From: Akanthomyces muscarius
Taxonomy: Eukaryota; Ascomycota; Sordariomycetes; Hypocreales; Cordycipitaceae
NCBI RefSeq assembly: GCF_028009165.1
Contig: NC_079243.1
Span: 1,364,001 to 1,428,000, forward strand
Reading direction: 5' to 3'
Length of the DNA stretch: 64,000 nucleotides
This document shows, one piece after another, positions 29,586 to 40,896 of the stretch. The notes below the pieces were generated by a model. That model ran no database searches and was not told the DNA's origin. It was given only the letters and a program-made list of their open reading frames with translations. The stretch's first letter is position 1. Every line of letters begins with the position of its first letter. The translations under genes and the position numbers were made by a program.

Positions 29586-31343
29586 ATGTCCGCGTCGGCA
29601 TCCGATTCCACAAAGGAGGCGTCCACTGCCTGTAAAGATGGTCCCGTCGTGCGCATCACCGCCGCCGACGGCGGCGAAATTTGCGTCGACGAGAAGGGCA
29701 ACGATCCCGTGCACAAGTCCACACGCGGAGATGTTGTAGCCATGCAGCGCATGGGACGCACGCAGGAGCTCGTGCGCCACTTCCGCACGCTCTCCATGAT
29801 TTCATTCGTCGCGTTGGCCACTTCGGCATGGGAGACCACCATCTTTACTCAGGGCTTCAGGAACGGCGGCCGCCCAGCTGTCCTCTACGGCCTGCTCTGG
29901 TGCTTCGTAGGCTACATTCCCATGTACCTGAGCATGGCTGAAATGGCCAGCATGGCGCCGATCGCCGGCGCGCAGTACCACTGGGTAAGTGAGTTTGCGC
30001 CGGCTCGATGCCAGAAAATCCTTAGCTACTTGACTGGGTATGTCGCTTTTCGTATCCGCGCGGTTGATTGGGGTTGCACTCATTCCTATGCCGTATTTTG
30101 CTGACAAAGAGTGAATAGCTGGGTATCGACTCTGGCATGGCAGTCTGGTAATGCAATGGGCATGTTCGAAGTAGGAATAGTCATCCAGGCCATCGTCACA
30201 GCCAACATGGAGTACGAAGCGCCGAGGTGGCATGCTACTGTCATCAACATTTCATTCACCTTGTTTGCCTTGGCTGCCAACGTATTGGGTTCACGCGCTC
30301 TGCCATACTGGCAGAATGCAGTGTTTGCTTTTCATATTCTCGCTTTCGTCGCATTTCTGACTCCGATATGGGTCAACGTACCCAGGGTCAGCCACCACGA
30401 CGTGTGGACTCTTTGGGAGAACCGCGGTGGGTGGTCCTCCATGAGTTTGGCAGTTCTTGTCGGTCAGATGCCTGGCATTACTGCACACGTCGGTATTGAC
30501 ACAGTAAGTTGACAAGTCTGTTTGCATATATTGTCGAGCCCCTCTAACCTTTTCCAGGCTGCCCACATGTCTGAAGAAGTCCGAGACGCAGCCAAGACAA
30601 TACCTCGAATCATCATTATTGGCTTCCTGATGAATGCGGGTCTTATTTTCCTCACACTCCTTACGTTCTGCTACCACATCATCGATATCCCAACCGCGCT
30701 CGAGGACCCTACAGGGTATCCGGGCATCTGGGTGATCCGCCAGTCAATGGGCCAGCCATGGCTCAACATCTTGCTCGCCGTCATTCTTGTCCTCGAGATT
30801 TTTGGAGAACTCGCTTACTTTGCTGCAGTCAGCCGCGATCTATTTGCCTTTGCTCGTGATCATGGACTACCTTTTTCTAAGTGGTTAGCCAAGGTTGACT
30901 CAAAGCGCCAGATTCCGAAAAATGCCTACATATTTTCTGCCGGTTTCAGCATTCTTCTTAGTTTCATTTATCTTGTTAGTGATCTCGCTTACTACGGCGT
31001 CACTGCGCTCTGCACCGTCGCATTGCTTCAATGTTACCTTTTCAGCATCGGCTGTATTATGTGGTGCCGCATCTTCCATCCCGATACGCTGCCGCCAGCC
31101 CGCTTCTCCCTAGGTCGCTGGGGTCTCTCTATCAACATCGCCGCCGTATTTTTCTCGTTCTGGAGCTTTTTCTGGGCCTTCTGGCCGGAAGAGTACCCGG
31201 TTACCTTGGAGGTATTCAACTGGGCGTCAGCCATCTTTATCGCGACTTTGCTGCTGGCCTTGATTAATTATATCTTCGGCGGCCGTAAGAAGTACCAAGG
31301 TCCTGTTGCACTGGTAGCAGGCCGCAAACTTCGCGCGGAGTAG
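29586..31343 (+). CDS. Amino-acid/choline/GABA-type permease (APC family), three exons
   Basis: Exons 29586-30037, 30119-30503 and 30558-31343 encode 540 residues; introns are 81 nt (GTATGT...AATAG) and 54 nt (GTAAGT...TTCCAG). The start MSASASDSTKEAS opens a cytoplasmic tail of about 70 residues. Helix 1 begins FRTLSMISFVALATSAWETT, and the family hallmark MYLSMAEMASMAPIAGAQYH follows. Further hallmarks are GQMPGITAHVGIDTAAHMSE (the loop with conserved His and Asp/Glu) and AAVSRDLFAFARDHGLPFSK. Twelve helices are expected. Relatives import GABA, choline or amino acids at the plasma membrane. An apparent donor inside HWVSEF (GTAAGT at 29984) is not used, because the coding block continues through it. 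Confidence 0.9.
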
Positions 31344-31681
31344 AACAGCTGCACCGCGGTTTCCTCACATGTTGTTAGCAACTCGATAATCATGAATACA
31401 CGAATTTGCTCACGAAAGAAAATATCTCTCCCAAATTAATACATCAATTGTACATCTCTTGTAACGAAGTCGTCCACAATGCGATGGCAGCCAATTGCCC
31501 TTGTGTCACATGCGCCTGCAGGAAAGCCACAGCGCCGAATTTACGCAGAGTAGGCAGACATTGACGACAGGCAGCCACGGCGCACAATTTTCGACCAATG
31601 TTGAACTACTTTAAAATAAAAGGACTTCAGAAAAAATACAGCTAAATATCATCTACTATATAGAGCAATACGGTAGACGAA
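31344..31681. other. Intergenic region
   Basis: This is the 3' flank of the permease and the upstream side of the first F-box relic. Nothing was recognised. Confidence 0.5.
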
Positions 31682-32739
31682 ATGCGCGAAGCGTCTCTGG
31701 CGCACCTCCCAGACGACATCCTAAACCCGATCAGCGAGTGACTTTCTTGTCCTAGGGACGTCTATGAGCTTGTATTGACCAGCCGCCACTTCAGAAATGT
31801 ATTTGAAATTTGCCTTTATAGACTAGGCAGCAAGCTGTCACGCTATCTAGGGTGCAGCGGACACGGCGGCGACGCATTAGGCTGGGCAGCCTGCCAGGAT
31901 GACTTGCGCGTCGCGCAGCGTGCCATTGTCGCGGGAGTGAGGATAGACCCTGTTTTCAAGCCGTACTACGAGTTCATGTTGGAAGCTGACAGGCAGTGGC
32001 TAAGCGAAGACGACCGAAAGGAAGTTCAGTTTCCAAGGGGAACGATACTGATCAGAGATAAATACAAGGACAAGGCCACAACTCTCATGCTGGCAACTCG
32101 ACACAGCAACCTAGCCATGGCTCGCCTTCTCATCAATGCAGGCACGGATGTGAGTCTTGAGCCATGTTGCGGGCGCACCAAAGGCCGTTGCCATTGAGGA
32201 GAAAAATCTGCCCATGGTGCAGCTCCTGGCAGAAACTGGGCGCATCGATTGGAATGCGACCCACGATTCTAATCTGCAAGCGCTGGGTATAGCTGCGGGA
32301 TTGTTAAGTACTTGAATCCAAACCTTACCAGCACCGATGAGTGGTTTCCGTGGCCTTTTGCCCACACCGCTCTCTCCCTCGCTCGCTTTCCAGCATCGGC
32401 GCTCCCAAATTTCTCGACATACTCCTGGCGCATCCCGATATGGCTCCCACAGCGTACATGCTGTGTGCACCACTGCGAGGGCTCGTACAGAGCGACGATT
32501 TGCCTCTTCTCAATATTGTCCTCACGCACAAGGACACTCATCTTTCCCCGAGGATGTACGTGACATGATTGAGATGGCCACCGACCACAACTGCGACGAC
32601 ATATTTGAGTTCCTGAAAGAACGATATTAAAGAGCGGTTCCTAGAGCTAGAGCCCGTGACACTGACGCATGAAGAGGAAAACGAGGAAGTGGCAACCTCT
32701 GTGCTACAAAGCAATCCCGACGAGAGCGGCCTGAACTAG
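31682..32739 (+). pseudogene. F-box/ankyrin pseudogene (array copy A)
   Basis: The first frame reads MREASLAHLPDDILNPISE and then TGA at 31739-31741, where the related copy C has Trp. The F-box continues in frame after the stop (LSCPRDVYELVLTSRHFRNV). Ankyrin-like units follow (TLMLATRHSNLAMARLLINA), then at least three frameshifts near 32165, 32310-32400 and 32560. The C-terminal block (DVRDMIEMATDHNCDDIFEF) is shifted once more near 32625 and ends at a TAG at 32739. It belongs to the sub-lineage with copies B and C. No functional protein is expected. Confidence 0.75.
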
Positions 32740-33261
32740 CCGCCCGGTTAGTGTTTGTGGAACAAAGAACGGAAGGGTTCTAAGCGTCGCTCGTACGCTG
32801 GCTTTACCTGTACGCTTGTTCCTGAGGGCATTTTTGTTTTTTTTTTTTCAGTTGTCAGCGCGGCCTTTCCCATCCACTTGTTTGTGGAAAGTAACGTTGT
32901 TGCTTGGTTAGAACACAAAGACAAGCGCACAAAAGCGCATGGGCGCGCAAAAGTCACACTGTCTTTACCTTTGTATATTTTCTAAATCGCGTCGAACGTA
33001 TGTTCGAAAGTCCTGAAAGGAAAACAAACTGCACAAAGTTTTGTGACCGTCAGCTCGTAGTAACACAGAGAGGAAGAGGAAGCTTCATCCTACAAAGGCA
33101 ATGGGCCTTGTGTCGACTTTCACCCCCAGCCGCCAACCGCCAGCTATAAAATAAATAGCTGCCCGACATCCCTTCCCCCATTTCAAACCCTCGAAAACGC
33201 TCTGTTCTACCCTTTTAGGTCAGTGCGTTCTATTCTCGACAACGGACTATTCGCGAAAACC
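32740..33261. promoter_or_regulatory. Upstream region of array copy B
   Basis: This 0.5 kb between copies A and B contains a T run at 32838-32848 and, at its right end, the TATA element of copy B. Confidence 0.4.
33145..33152 (+). promoter_or_regulatory. TATA box of array copy B
   Basis: TATAAAAT stands 117 bp before the ATG at 33262 and is followed by a pyrimidine-rich tract, consistent with a live core promoter. Confidence 0.45.
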
Positions 33262-34335
33262 ATGACTGAAACGAACGACGATGAGGTGCGCGGGGCGTCG
33301 ATAAATATACTTCCCACTGAGCTACTGCTTGACATCACTGACTTGTTGAGCGCTCGCCGCGACTTTTGCGCTCTAGTAATGACCAACCATCGATTTCACT
33401 CACTCCTCGAAGAGAAACTCTACAAGATGGATTCGAGTTTAGCATTTGGATACCATGAGTCGCTAAACTGGGCTGCGAGTAGAGGCGACCTGGTTGTTGT
33501 GCGCAAGCTGATTGACTATGGCTGTGATCTCGATACGACTTTTTACCTTGCGCAGGAACCTGGGCCGCTCACTGCTATCAATCTCGCCATGCGGCAGGGT
33601 CATCTCGCAATGGTTACAGTACTCGCTGCGGCGGATGTTTGTGTTGACATGGCCCCGAACGAGAACGACAGACCCATTCTCTGCGCGCTGCGGGAGGGAT
33701 GGACGGATATCTTCAAGGTGCTTGTATGCATTGGAAAAGCCGAACTGGACGTAATGGACGAGCTTGGCTATGGGCTGCTGACGATTGCAGCGTACCTTGA
33801 CAACATGGAGGCTATCCGCCATCTCTTTTCCGCGCACCCCGGATACACAGAGCCAATGGAGGCCATTTCGAGCCCTTTCCATCAGGCCATATACAACAAC
33901 AACTATGAAATGTTCATGTTTCTCCTGCAGAACACACGGTGCTCGCCAACCCTTCTCTCGGAAGACCGGAAAACACCGCTCGAGATGGCGAGCGAATGGG
34001 GCATGATTGCGTTTGTCAACGCCCTATTGGACGATGGAAGAGCTGTTGAGCAGTCTACAGAAACCCACAGCGGCAATGCGGTCCTGCGGGCGTTTCGTAA
34101 CCAGCACTGGGACACTGTTACGCTGCTGCTCTTCCACAGAAATCCTTGTGCACCGCATGGGAGTGTCTTTATCGAGGCATGCAAGTTGAAGGACGAATTT
34201 CTAGCATGGAGAGCTTTTCAACTTTGTAATATACCTGATATTACGCGATTGGAGTGGAGGAGTTGCGCCCGAAACAACGGGCTGGCTAACCTTGCCACTA
34301 GAATGACGGAGCTGCACGACTTGAACTCAATATAA
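33262..34335 (+). CDS. F-box/ankyrin repeat protein (array copy B, intact)
   Basis: One exon encodes 357 residues; the start is the ATG at 33262, since the frame begins upstream only at a GTG. The N-terminal F-box spans about residues 14-57 (INILPTELLLDITDLLSARR, then CALVMTNHRFHSLLEEKLYK). About six ankyrin-like units follow (for example SLNWAASRGDLVVVRKLIDY and TAINLAMRQGHLAMVTVLAA). The C-terminal block has HRNPCAPHGSVFIEACKLKD, which is nearly matched in broken copy C. The family design points to an SCF ubiquitin-ligase adaptor whose ankyrin surface picks a target; this is inferred, and the target is unknown. It is flanked by two dead relatives. Confidence 0.85.
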   Translation: MTETNDDEVRGASINILPTELLLDITDLLSARRDFCALVMTNHRFHSLLEEKLYKMDSSLAFGYHESLNWAASRGDLVVVRKLIDYGCDLDTTFYLAQEPGPLTAINLAMRQGHLAMVTVLAAADVCVDMAPNENDRPILCALREGWTDIFKVLVCIGKAELDVMDELGYGLLTIAAYLDNMEAIRHLFSAHPGYTEPMEAISSPFHQAIYNNNYEMFMFLLQNTRCSPTLLSEDRKTPLEMASEWGMIAFVNALLDDGRAVEQSTETHSGNAVLRAFRNQHWDTVTLLLFHRNPCAPHGSVFIEACKLKDEFLAWRAFQLCNIPDITRLEWRSCARNNGLANLATRMTELHDLNSI

Positions 34336-34943
34336 GGAGACGCACTGAAGTGTAAAAAAAAGGAAGGAGTGGACGATATAACTGTTTCAATGCAAGTACG
34401 TATGACTTGGAGAATTCATCAAGTATTGATCTTTTGCGTGTAGAAGCTGGTCAGCTCTTGGTTGAGCCTGCAGGCTGGCTGGACACATGCATGTGTGATG
34501 TTCACATTACGTAGGTTAAGGTTGGAGCTTTTCTATTTGCAGTAATAGGTCACGTAATGACTTGGAAACTGTCCAGACGTTTTGCTGGAATTCATAGTTG
34601 TCCAATTCGAATCTTGCGGAGCGCATATTAAGACGCTGTAAATGCAGAGGTGAAACACCATCCTATACTGTCCTGGCAAACAGACAAACACAATGAGAAC
34701 CATTCACTAGCACAACCGACAAGAGTAAATGCCCAATGGGCACGTGCTAAATGTCCTGAAGGATGAAAAAATCGGCGTCTATGCTTTTTGGACGCCCCTC
34801 ACTGTCAATCACTGGCAGTACCTCTGAAGCAAACAGCTGCGTTTCACTTTTTTTATGCTCGCACTATTTTCTCTTTCACATCTTACTTCTGCATAGTCTT
34901 GCATCGTCACAACTCAAAGATCGAAGCCAGCATCCGAAAATAT
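34336..34943. other. Intergenic region
   Basis: This is the space between copies B and C, A+T-rich. Nothing was recognised. Confidence 0.45.
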
Positions 34944-35882
34944 GGGTGAACCGCTGATATACTCGTTGCCTAACGAACTGCTGCTCGAGATCGGGAACTG
35001 GGTCCATCCTCAACACGACCTTCGCGCTTTGGTTTTGACAAACAAACTATTCCACGCATTGTTCGAACCAAAGCTTTACAAGTCGGATAGGGCTGGAGAA
35101 GCACTACATTGAGCGGTGAAGAAGCACAGCTTGACTGTTGCCAGCAAGGTTGTCGAATACGGCGGTGATGTCGATGTCGAAAAAGATGCATCAACGCCCC
35201 TCATTAGCGCCATTGTGAAAAATGATCTCGCAATGATGAAATTACTGATCAAGGCGGGCGCCGATGTGAATAAATCGGTCTAAAGGCATGAAGACTGCCC
35301 TCTACTTGCAGCGATAATGGATGAGAACTGATTGGAATTTTTAAGATACTGGAGACGATCGGAAAAGCTGACTTGACTGCGTTGAGCTACGCAGACCACG
35401 GGCCAGTGACAGTAGCTGCTTCACTCAGCAGCTTCGAAGCCATTCAATTCCTGCTTTCGCTCCTGTCTCGTCTCAGCGACAACCCCCCCGAGTAGTCTAC
35501 TCTCTTTTATGCGGCTGTATGCGGGGAGAATGTCGAAATTTTTTCTTGGCTTCGGCGACTCCGCAACTCGCACCCTGCTCAGGCCCAGGTATGGGACAAG
35601 CAGAGCACACCGCTGCAACTTGTGTGCAGGTTTGGCGAAATGGCCTTTGTCTGGGAATTATTGAACGAGGGCAAAGCGACTAGGGGAATTCCAATTGAAG
35701 AAAGCTGTGCTGTCTTGCTACTGGCATTGAGAGCAAGCCGCTTTGACGTGGTGATGCTTCTGCTCGCTCACCATGGTCCCTGCAGACCATCCGCTTAGCT
35801 GTTCTTCGAGGCATGCGCGACGAAAAACGAGTTAGTTGCGTGGAAGACTTTCGAAATGCTTTCGGCTACCAAAGAGGAATAA
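34944..35882 (+). pseudogene. F-box/ankyrin pseudogene (array copy C)
   Basis: It starts MGEPLIYSLPNELLLEIGNW and keeps the whole F-box (LRALVLTNKLFHALFEPKLY), then is broken by a TGA near 35110 where copy B has Trp (SLNW versus ALH-stop). At least four further stops follow, with frame changes near 35330-35350. Ankyrin pieces are still readable (TPLISAIVKNDLAMMKLLIK; TPLQLVCRFGEMAFVWELLN). The C-terminus LFFEACATKNELVAWKTFEM parallels copy B closely, so B and C are recent duplicates and C is dead. Confidence 0.8.
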
Positions 35883-36337
35883 AAAAAATGTATGTGTCCT
35901 GCGCGGGAGAACGATCTCGATGTTTTGGCGTTGATGCTGTGGTGCAAATCTAGTTCCAACCTGCCCAATGAATGTATGGGCACAGGGCTTTGAAATAAGT
36001 TCTTTTCACGAAACACATTTTTTTTCACGACATAGCTCGTCCAAGTGATGAAAAGGAAGTTTCGAATTTACGTGTAGAGGCTTGTGTGTCCGCGCCTGGT
36101 GGTTGCAGAACAAACTCCAGTCCATTCAAACACCTAAGCCGTCACGAGAGCCGACACACCTCCAACATCAAGCGCAAACACTGTTTACCATCGTTCGAGG
36201 GGATTTCCCTTCTTAGAGTCCCTCCCTATACCATGCTTGTCATCGCATAATTTACAGACAACGTCAGCGCATCAGCAGGCTCTCACGTGTACATCCGCTT
36301 CTTTACGCCGTCTCGCACGATTCTCTCTGCCGATACG
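35883..36337. other. Intergenic region
   Basis: Nothing beyond possible upstream sequence of the next fragment was recognised. Confidence 0.4.
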
Positions 36338-36535
36338 ATGGTGAAATTCGACACACGCGGGCAATCACGCTCGATTCGCCGTGCAATTCATGGCGGAAAC
36401 CTTGCGCACGCAAAAAAGGCCATACGGTCCGACTCGAATCTGAATGCTCTACTTAATCGCTCGAATTTGCCAATAGCGCGCGGAGGAATTATACAAGACA
36501 GCGTCAAGCCTGTCGGGCTTGTCCTCAAACCGTAA
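36338..36535 (+). pseudogene. Short F-box/ankyrin-family fragment (copy D)
   Basis: A 65-codon frame (MVKFDTRGQSRSIRRAIHGG, then NLAHAKKAIRSDSNLNAL) resembles the segment between the F-box and the first ankyrin unit of neighbouring copies, where a basic linker precedes an A-I-x-x-G-N-L-x-x-A-K-K-A-I unit. No F-box or later repeats are present. The assignment rests on short similarity. Confidence 0.4.
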
Positions 36536-36927
36536 TAGAAATTATTTCAGTTGGGAGTTTTGCCCTGTTGAAACTCGAATGTGGCGTTGCTTGGTCGGCA
36601 AGCCATTGGAAATGGTGACTTTGGTGGTCGAGTGCCTACTGTTGTGGTACGCTATGCCTGAGGGATGATTGCCCGTGTGGCAGTAGCCCCAAACTTCAAG
36701 AACATGTAAGTCGCATATAATCAATGTGCAAACTCTTTTCAAGGAGCGCGTGAATTACGCTGCCCACCCCTGCGCAAAAATTTCGACCATGCAAACGCTG
36801 GTCTCTCAACGCAGCCGAGTCACTTCATTCAAACCCTCCTCAGACAACAACAGCGGCAAAAAAAAAAGACCAGCTGCAACTTCCTTGTCAAAACTTAAAA
36901 AGTGCATTTCCACGGAAAAGAAAAACA
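36536..36927. promoter_or_regulatory. Upstream region of array copy E
   Basis: The right end is A-rich just before the copy E start. Nothing else was recognised. Confidence 0.4.
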
Positions 36928-38097
36928 ATGGGTTGCTTGAACTTGACCCGCTTGCCAGCAGAAATGCTTGTCGCCATTGCGTCCTTTCTCGGAAACACTC
37001 GCGACATAAGCTGCCTTGCTCGCACAAATCGTCGCGCTTACGAAGTGCTTGACAGGTATCTATACAGATTCGATGTTAAGACGGCAAAATACAATCCGAA
37101 AGCTTTTCGATTCACTTGCTATTACTCGGGCCGCGACTTGGATATTGATAGCATCACGAAGAGGTCTCTGGACGCTGGCGCCGACATCAACTCGCTTTTT
37201 TCTGACATCTTGGTCGAGGACGAAGACGACGACGAAGAAGATGAAGAAGCAGATGAGGACAACGAAAAAGACTGTACCAAGACAGCCATTTACCTGGCTG
37301 CTACAAGCAAAAATCTGTCGCGTGTCCAGATGCTGATTGAGGCGGGTGCAAACATCAACTCGACTTGTACACGTGGCAAATCGGTGCTCGTATACGCTAT
37401 TGAGGCCAACAGTCTTGACCTTGTTCGGCTCGTCCTCGCACAACCAGATATCGATCTGAAATGTGCCGGAAGAACGCGGTATCCGCTTCTCCTAACTGCA
37501 GTCGTTCAAGACTCGGTCGAAATCGCCAAAACGTTGCTACCGTTGGTTGACCCAAACCAGATCGACTGTCAAATTATAACACCACTGAGAATGGCCGTGT
37601 GGAAACAAAACTACGAGATGGTAGCACTGTTACCTTCAGACGACAGAACTACTCCGAATGAATGGGAGCTTGCTGATGTCAAGGCAGCGCTGGCTCATCC
37701 CGGGATCAACCCATCCCCTCCGATACCGTTGACTCAATCCACTTTCGGAATTGCTTGCGGCTGTTCAAGCCTGGAAATTGTTAAGCTTCTCCATAACGAT
37801 GACCGCACCCATGTTGATTTTAGTTATGACGGTGAACCGCTGCCTGCACTGTTTGCCTTTTATCAGGAACAAGGCGGCAATGCCGACTTTCTCGTCCGGT
37901 CTACTAAAAGCAAGAAAGCTCGGAACGCCATCTTTCTCGAAGCTTGTGAATCAATTGATTATAAATATGCAGTAGACATATTAGCACTAGCCGCAGATGA
38001 TGACAGAAAGCACGCCGAACGCTGGGCAGAGGCTGCTTCTGCAGAAGGTTGGAAGGATCTTGCGGCTGCGGTCGCGGCGAAGTGGAATGCTGCTTAG
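36928..38097 (+). CDS. F-box/ankyrin repeat protein with acidic insert (array copy E, intact)
   Basis: One exon encodes 389 residues from ATG 36928. The F-box lies at about residues 5-48 (LTRLPAEMLVAIASFLGNTR, then CLARTNRRAYEVLDRYLYRF). Residues 97-114 are a run of Asp and Glu inserted between the F-box linker and the first full ankyrin unit; no other copy here has it. Ankyrin-like units follow (AIYLAATSKNLSRVQMLIEA; VLVYAIEANSLDLVRLVLAQ). The family motif LLHNDDRTHVDF is near residue 290, and the C-terminal block RSTKSKKARNAIFLEA is shared with copies H and J. It is probably an SCF adaptor with unknown target. Confidence 0.85.
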   Translation: MGCLNLTRLPAEMLVAIASFLGNTRDISCLARTNRRAYEVLDRYLYRFDVKTAKYNPKAFRFTCYYSGRDLDIDSITKRSLDAGADINSLFSDILVEDEDDDEEDEEADEDNEKDCTKTAIYLAATSKNLSRVQMLIEAGANINSTCTRGKSVLVYAIEANSLDLVRLVLAQPDIDLKCAGRTRYPLLLTAVVQDSVEIAKTLLPLVDPNQIDCQIITPLRMAVWKQNYEMVALLPSDDRTTPNEWELADVKAALAHPGINPSPPIPLTQSTFGIACGCSSLEIVKLLHNDDRTHVDFSYDGEPLPALFAFYQEQGGNADFLVRSTKSKKARNAIFLEACESIDYKYAVDILALAADDDRKHAERWAEAASAEGWKDLAAAVAAKWNAA

Positions 38098-38376
38098 TGT
38101 ATCCGTAGCGCCACAATGATGCTCGCTTAGCTTGGAGTAAGAGATTTAATGTGTACTAGTCAGGAATAAACTCAATGCTTGCTTTGTAATTGTTAGTCTT
38201 AAAGAACCAGCCTCCAAAACGCCAGTGACTGAAAGGTGAGGGGCGAGTGGTGCCTAAAGGCTTGTGCTCGACAAGTGTCAAGCAGACGGCGAGAACGCTC
38301 CAAAGAACATCCCTAGTAAAATTTAATGGTTCTTCTTCTTTCGTTTGAAAGGCATTGCGGGGTCGAAAGAACAACC
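38098..38376. other. Intergenic region
   Basis: Short spacer between copies E and F; nothing was recognised. Confidence 0.4.
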
Positions 38377-38601
38377 ATGCACTTACTACGCATGCCGACC
38401 GAGCTTTTGCTCGAGATTGCCAGGTCCATTGACAACCACGCCGACATTCGCAGGCTATTGCGCAGTCACAGCAGACTTTACGCGGTACTTTACAGACTTG
38501 TCGCCACGCAAGCTTTCTTCCGCCTTGCTCTACTCGACAGGTCATGCGCAAGCGAGAGTTGTTCTATACTTAATGCCGAAGGGTGTGGGCCGGCATCGTG
38601 A
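38377..38601 (+). pseudogene. Truncated F-box-only fragment (copy F)
   Basis: The frame MHLLRMPTELLLEIARSIDN followed by RRLLRSHSRLYAVLYRLVAT is a full F-box closely like that of the inverted copy I (MHLLRLPAEILLEIAAELND). After about 50 residues the similarity stops and the frame ends at codon 75 with no ankyrin units. It is a truncated duplicate. A free F-box peptide could in theory compete for Skp1, but nothing shows that it is expressed. Confidence 0.6.
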
Positions 38602-39065
38602 CGAGACGTTGGATAGCTCGATGGAGATGGCCCGCGATATTTTCTTTTCTTTTTCTGAGCTAGATTGCTTTCACAGTGTTGACAAAAATGGGTAGCAGGG
38701 TCGTTGTTGTGCCCCCAGATGAGCTCGTCAAAAGGGTAAAAGGACAAGGCAGCACAAATTCTCGGCAAGTCACAAAGCTCTACCGTTTCTCAAAGCAGAC
38801 AAAAGAATATGCGTTTCTGGGTTTCAATCACATTTTTTTGTTTCCAAAAGAACAAGTATCATAATCAACTATTTTCACTCCTCGAGACTCGCGAAAGGAT
38901 AGGAAAGAAAATGGCCTCTGTTTTGGTACACAGCGGCCTTTATCCCTCTCACTTAAAGTCTCGACAGTCCCCCTCGTCTTCAAGCATCATCGACCTCGGT
39001 ATTCTCCACCACAAAGCCATCACTCAATAGAAACCGTCTTCAGAGCCAAGTCACCATCAACGCCA
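38602..39065. other. Intergenic region
   Basis: No ankyrin remnant could be read here in any frame. Confidence 0.4.
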
Positions 39066-40022
39066 ATGCACTCCACTTGTAAGTCCCAGCCATCCCGCGA
39101 AGCGGCCCAGACCACCCCTTCTCAAAACTTGACCTTGCCCACTGATATCATCTTCTGCGTCGCCGACGTCGCAAGTCTCGATACTCTCAGCAAACTCACT
39201 CGCACTAACAAATTCATTCGTTCCCTCCTTGAAAGGCCCCTCTACCGGCTCGACGTAGCATTATCCCAGGCCGAGGATCGATGCACCAGGGCTCTGGAGT
39301 GGGCGCTTTTCCGCGAAGACGAGAGAGAGCTTTGGCTCCGCGTCGCCCAAAAGAGCATCGAAGCGGGTGCCAATGTCGACGCACCCGCCCTGTGCTATGC
39401 CTATGGCTTGGCCTGGCTCCCTCCCGTCGTGTGCGCCGTAGCGCGGAAGGACAAGCGCCATCTCGAGTAGCTCCTAGACGCTGGCGCGGACATTAATGCC
39501 GAGTACGCCCCTGGCATCTCTACCATTGCCTTTGCTGCCGTGCATCCGCCACCGGTACGGATGCTAGAGTTTCTCCTCACACTGCCGGAAATCGACCTCA
39601 CCCTTCGGGGCGTCGGGGGCGTCGTGTCGCTGCTCAGCACGGCCGCCGCCTTTGACAACCTGGACGCTGTGGAGATGCTTCTCCCGCGCGTGGATCCAAA
39701 TGAGCGCGATATGGACGGCTTCACGGCGCTCTTCCGCGCGGTGAATGTGCAGAATCCTGATTTGGTCGAGACTCTGCTCCGTCGTCCAGGGCTGGATCCC
39801 AACATCAGAGGGCCCAATGGAGCCACGGCCTTTCAATTTGCGTGCGGTATTGGACTGAGGGGCACAACAGAGAGTCGAGAGGTTATGCAGCTGCTGCACG
39901 ACGATCGCCGTACCGACGTTGCAATGCCCGACCTCGTGCGAGAGCGGATCAGATTCCTAGTCTGGGTCTTTTGCTTCCTCTTGTACAAGTTGAGACGCTT
40001 GATTGGACAAATCCGCTTGTAG
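39066..40022 (+). pseudogene. F-box/ankyrin gene interrupted by a single in-frame TAG (copy G)
   Basis: From ATG 39066 the F-box region reads LTLPTDIIFCVADVASLDTL and LTRTNKFIRSLLERPLYRLD. An in-frame TAG at 39468-39470 cuts the first ankyrin unit (KRHLE-stop-LLDAGADINA). The same frame then stays open for another 183 codons with normal ankyrin units (ALFRAVNVQNPDLVETLLRR) and the motif LLHDDRRTDVAM. No frameshift is present, so this is a young null allele, a sequence error or, less likely, a readthrough site. Compared with copies E, H and J the C-terminal block after the motif is missing. Confidence 0.75.
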
Positions 40023-40896
40023 ATAACGTTTCCGTGTCTTCCAACTGACTGTAAATAATTTGCGCATTAAACAGAATCAAATATGACTATTAGAAGCGTA
40101 CTGTACTTGTCGCGTGCTGAATCTTGTTTACGTACCTACACAAATCTAGCAAATACATTTGACGGGCGTGCTAGACTTTGAATCGACTTCGAGATTTTAT
40201 ACAGCAGCAGGTACGCTGAAAATGCCAGATGTAAATGTCCATTTTCTGTCTATAGTGGGAATCTACTTTCACTTTTACTGTTTACTTTTACTGTTTTACT
40301 TCTGCTCTGTGCATTTTGTTCTTGGGGCCGCGTTCAATATTAGTCTGGTGTAACTCCTTTCTCTGGGCCATTGCGTAGCACCAGGGTACCAAAAAAGGAG
40401 CGCGATGTCACAAAAACAAAAGGCAGATCAAAAGAGAATGAACAAACCCGGGACAGATAAGGAGAACAAAAGATATAGAAAAGTAAGAGTAATACAAGAT
40501 GATACTACAAATAGCAAAAAGACAAATGCTATGATAAATGGCGTGTTTCTTTTTGCATCCTCGTGAGTAACTCGGGCGGAAAATTCCGTGCATCACAAAC
40601 ATGCTGAAACGGTGTACCAGCTTCCAGTGCGTAATGTGGTGTGCGACATTGATGCATTTGAAGTAGAGAGACAATAAATTTTACGCTGTTCACTACTGCT
40701 AATGTTGCACACGGCGTGGGCAACCCCGTTGTGCTCCCGAGCTGAGACAACATCGTGAATTTGCACATGATCCAGGTAACCTATCCTTTCTCAGTTTTGG
40801 CATTCGGCGGGCGACCTTCAACCTAGTCTACAAGCCCCGACTTTGGATGCATAGACACTTCGGACAGACACTTCACACAAAGCAACATCTGCAGTC
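40023..40896. other. Intergenic region
   Basis: A+T-rich spacer with no recognised gene. A minus-strand 79-codon frame (40529-40768) has no clear relation to the family. Confidence 0.4.

Noticed and set aside
29984..29992. GTAAGTGAG donor-like site in the permease
   Set aside because: The protein downstream (VSEFAPARCQKILSYLTG) is normal for the family and in frame, so the site is coding.
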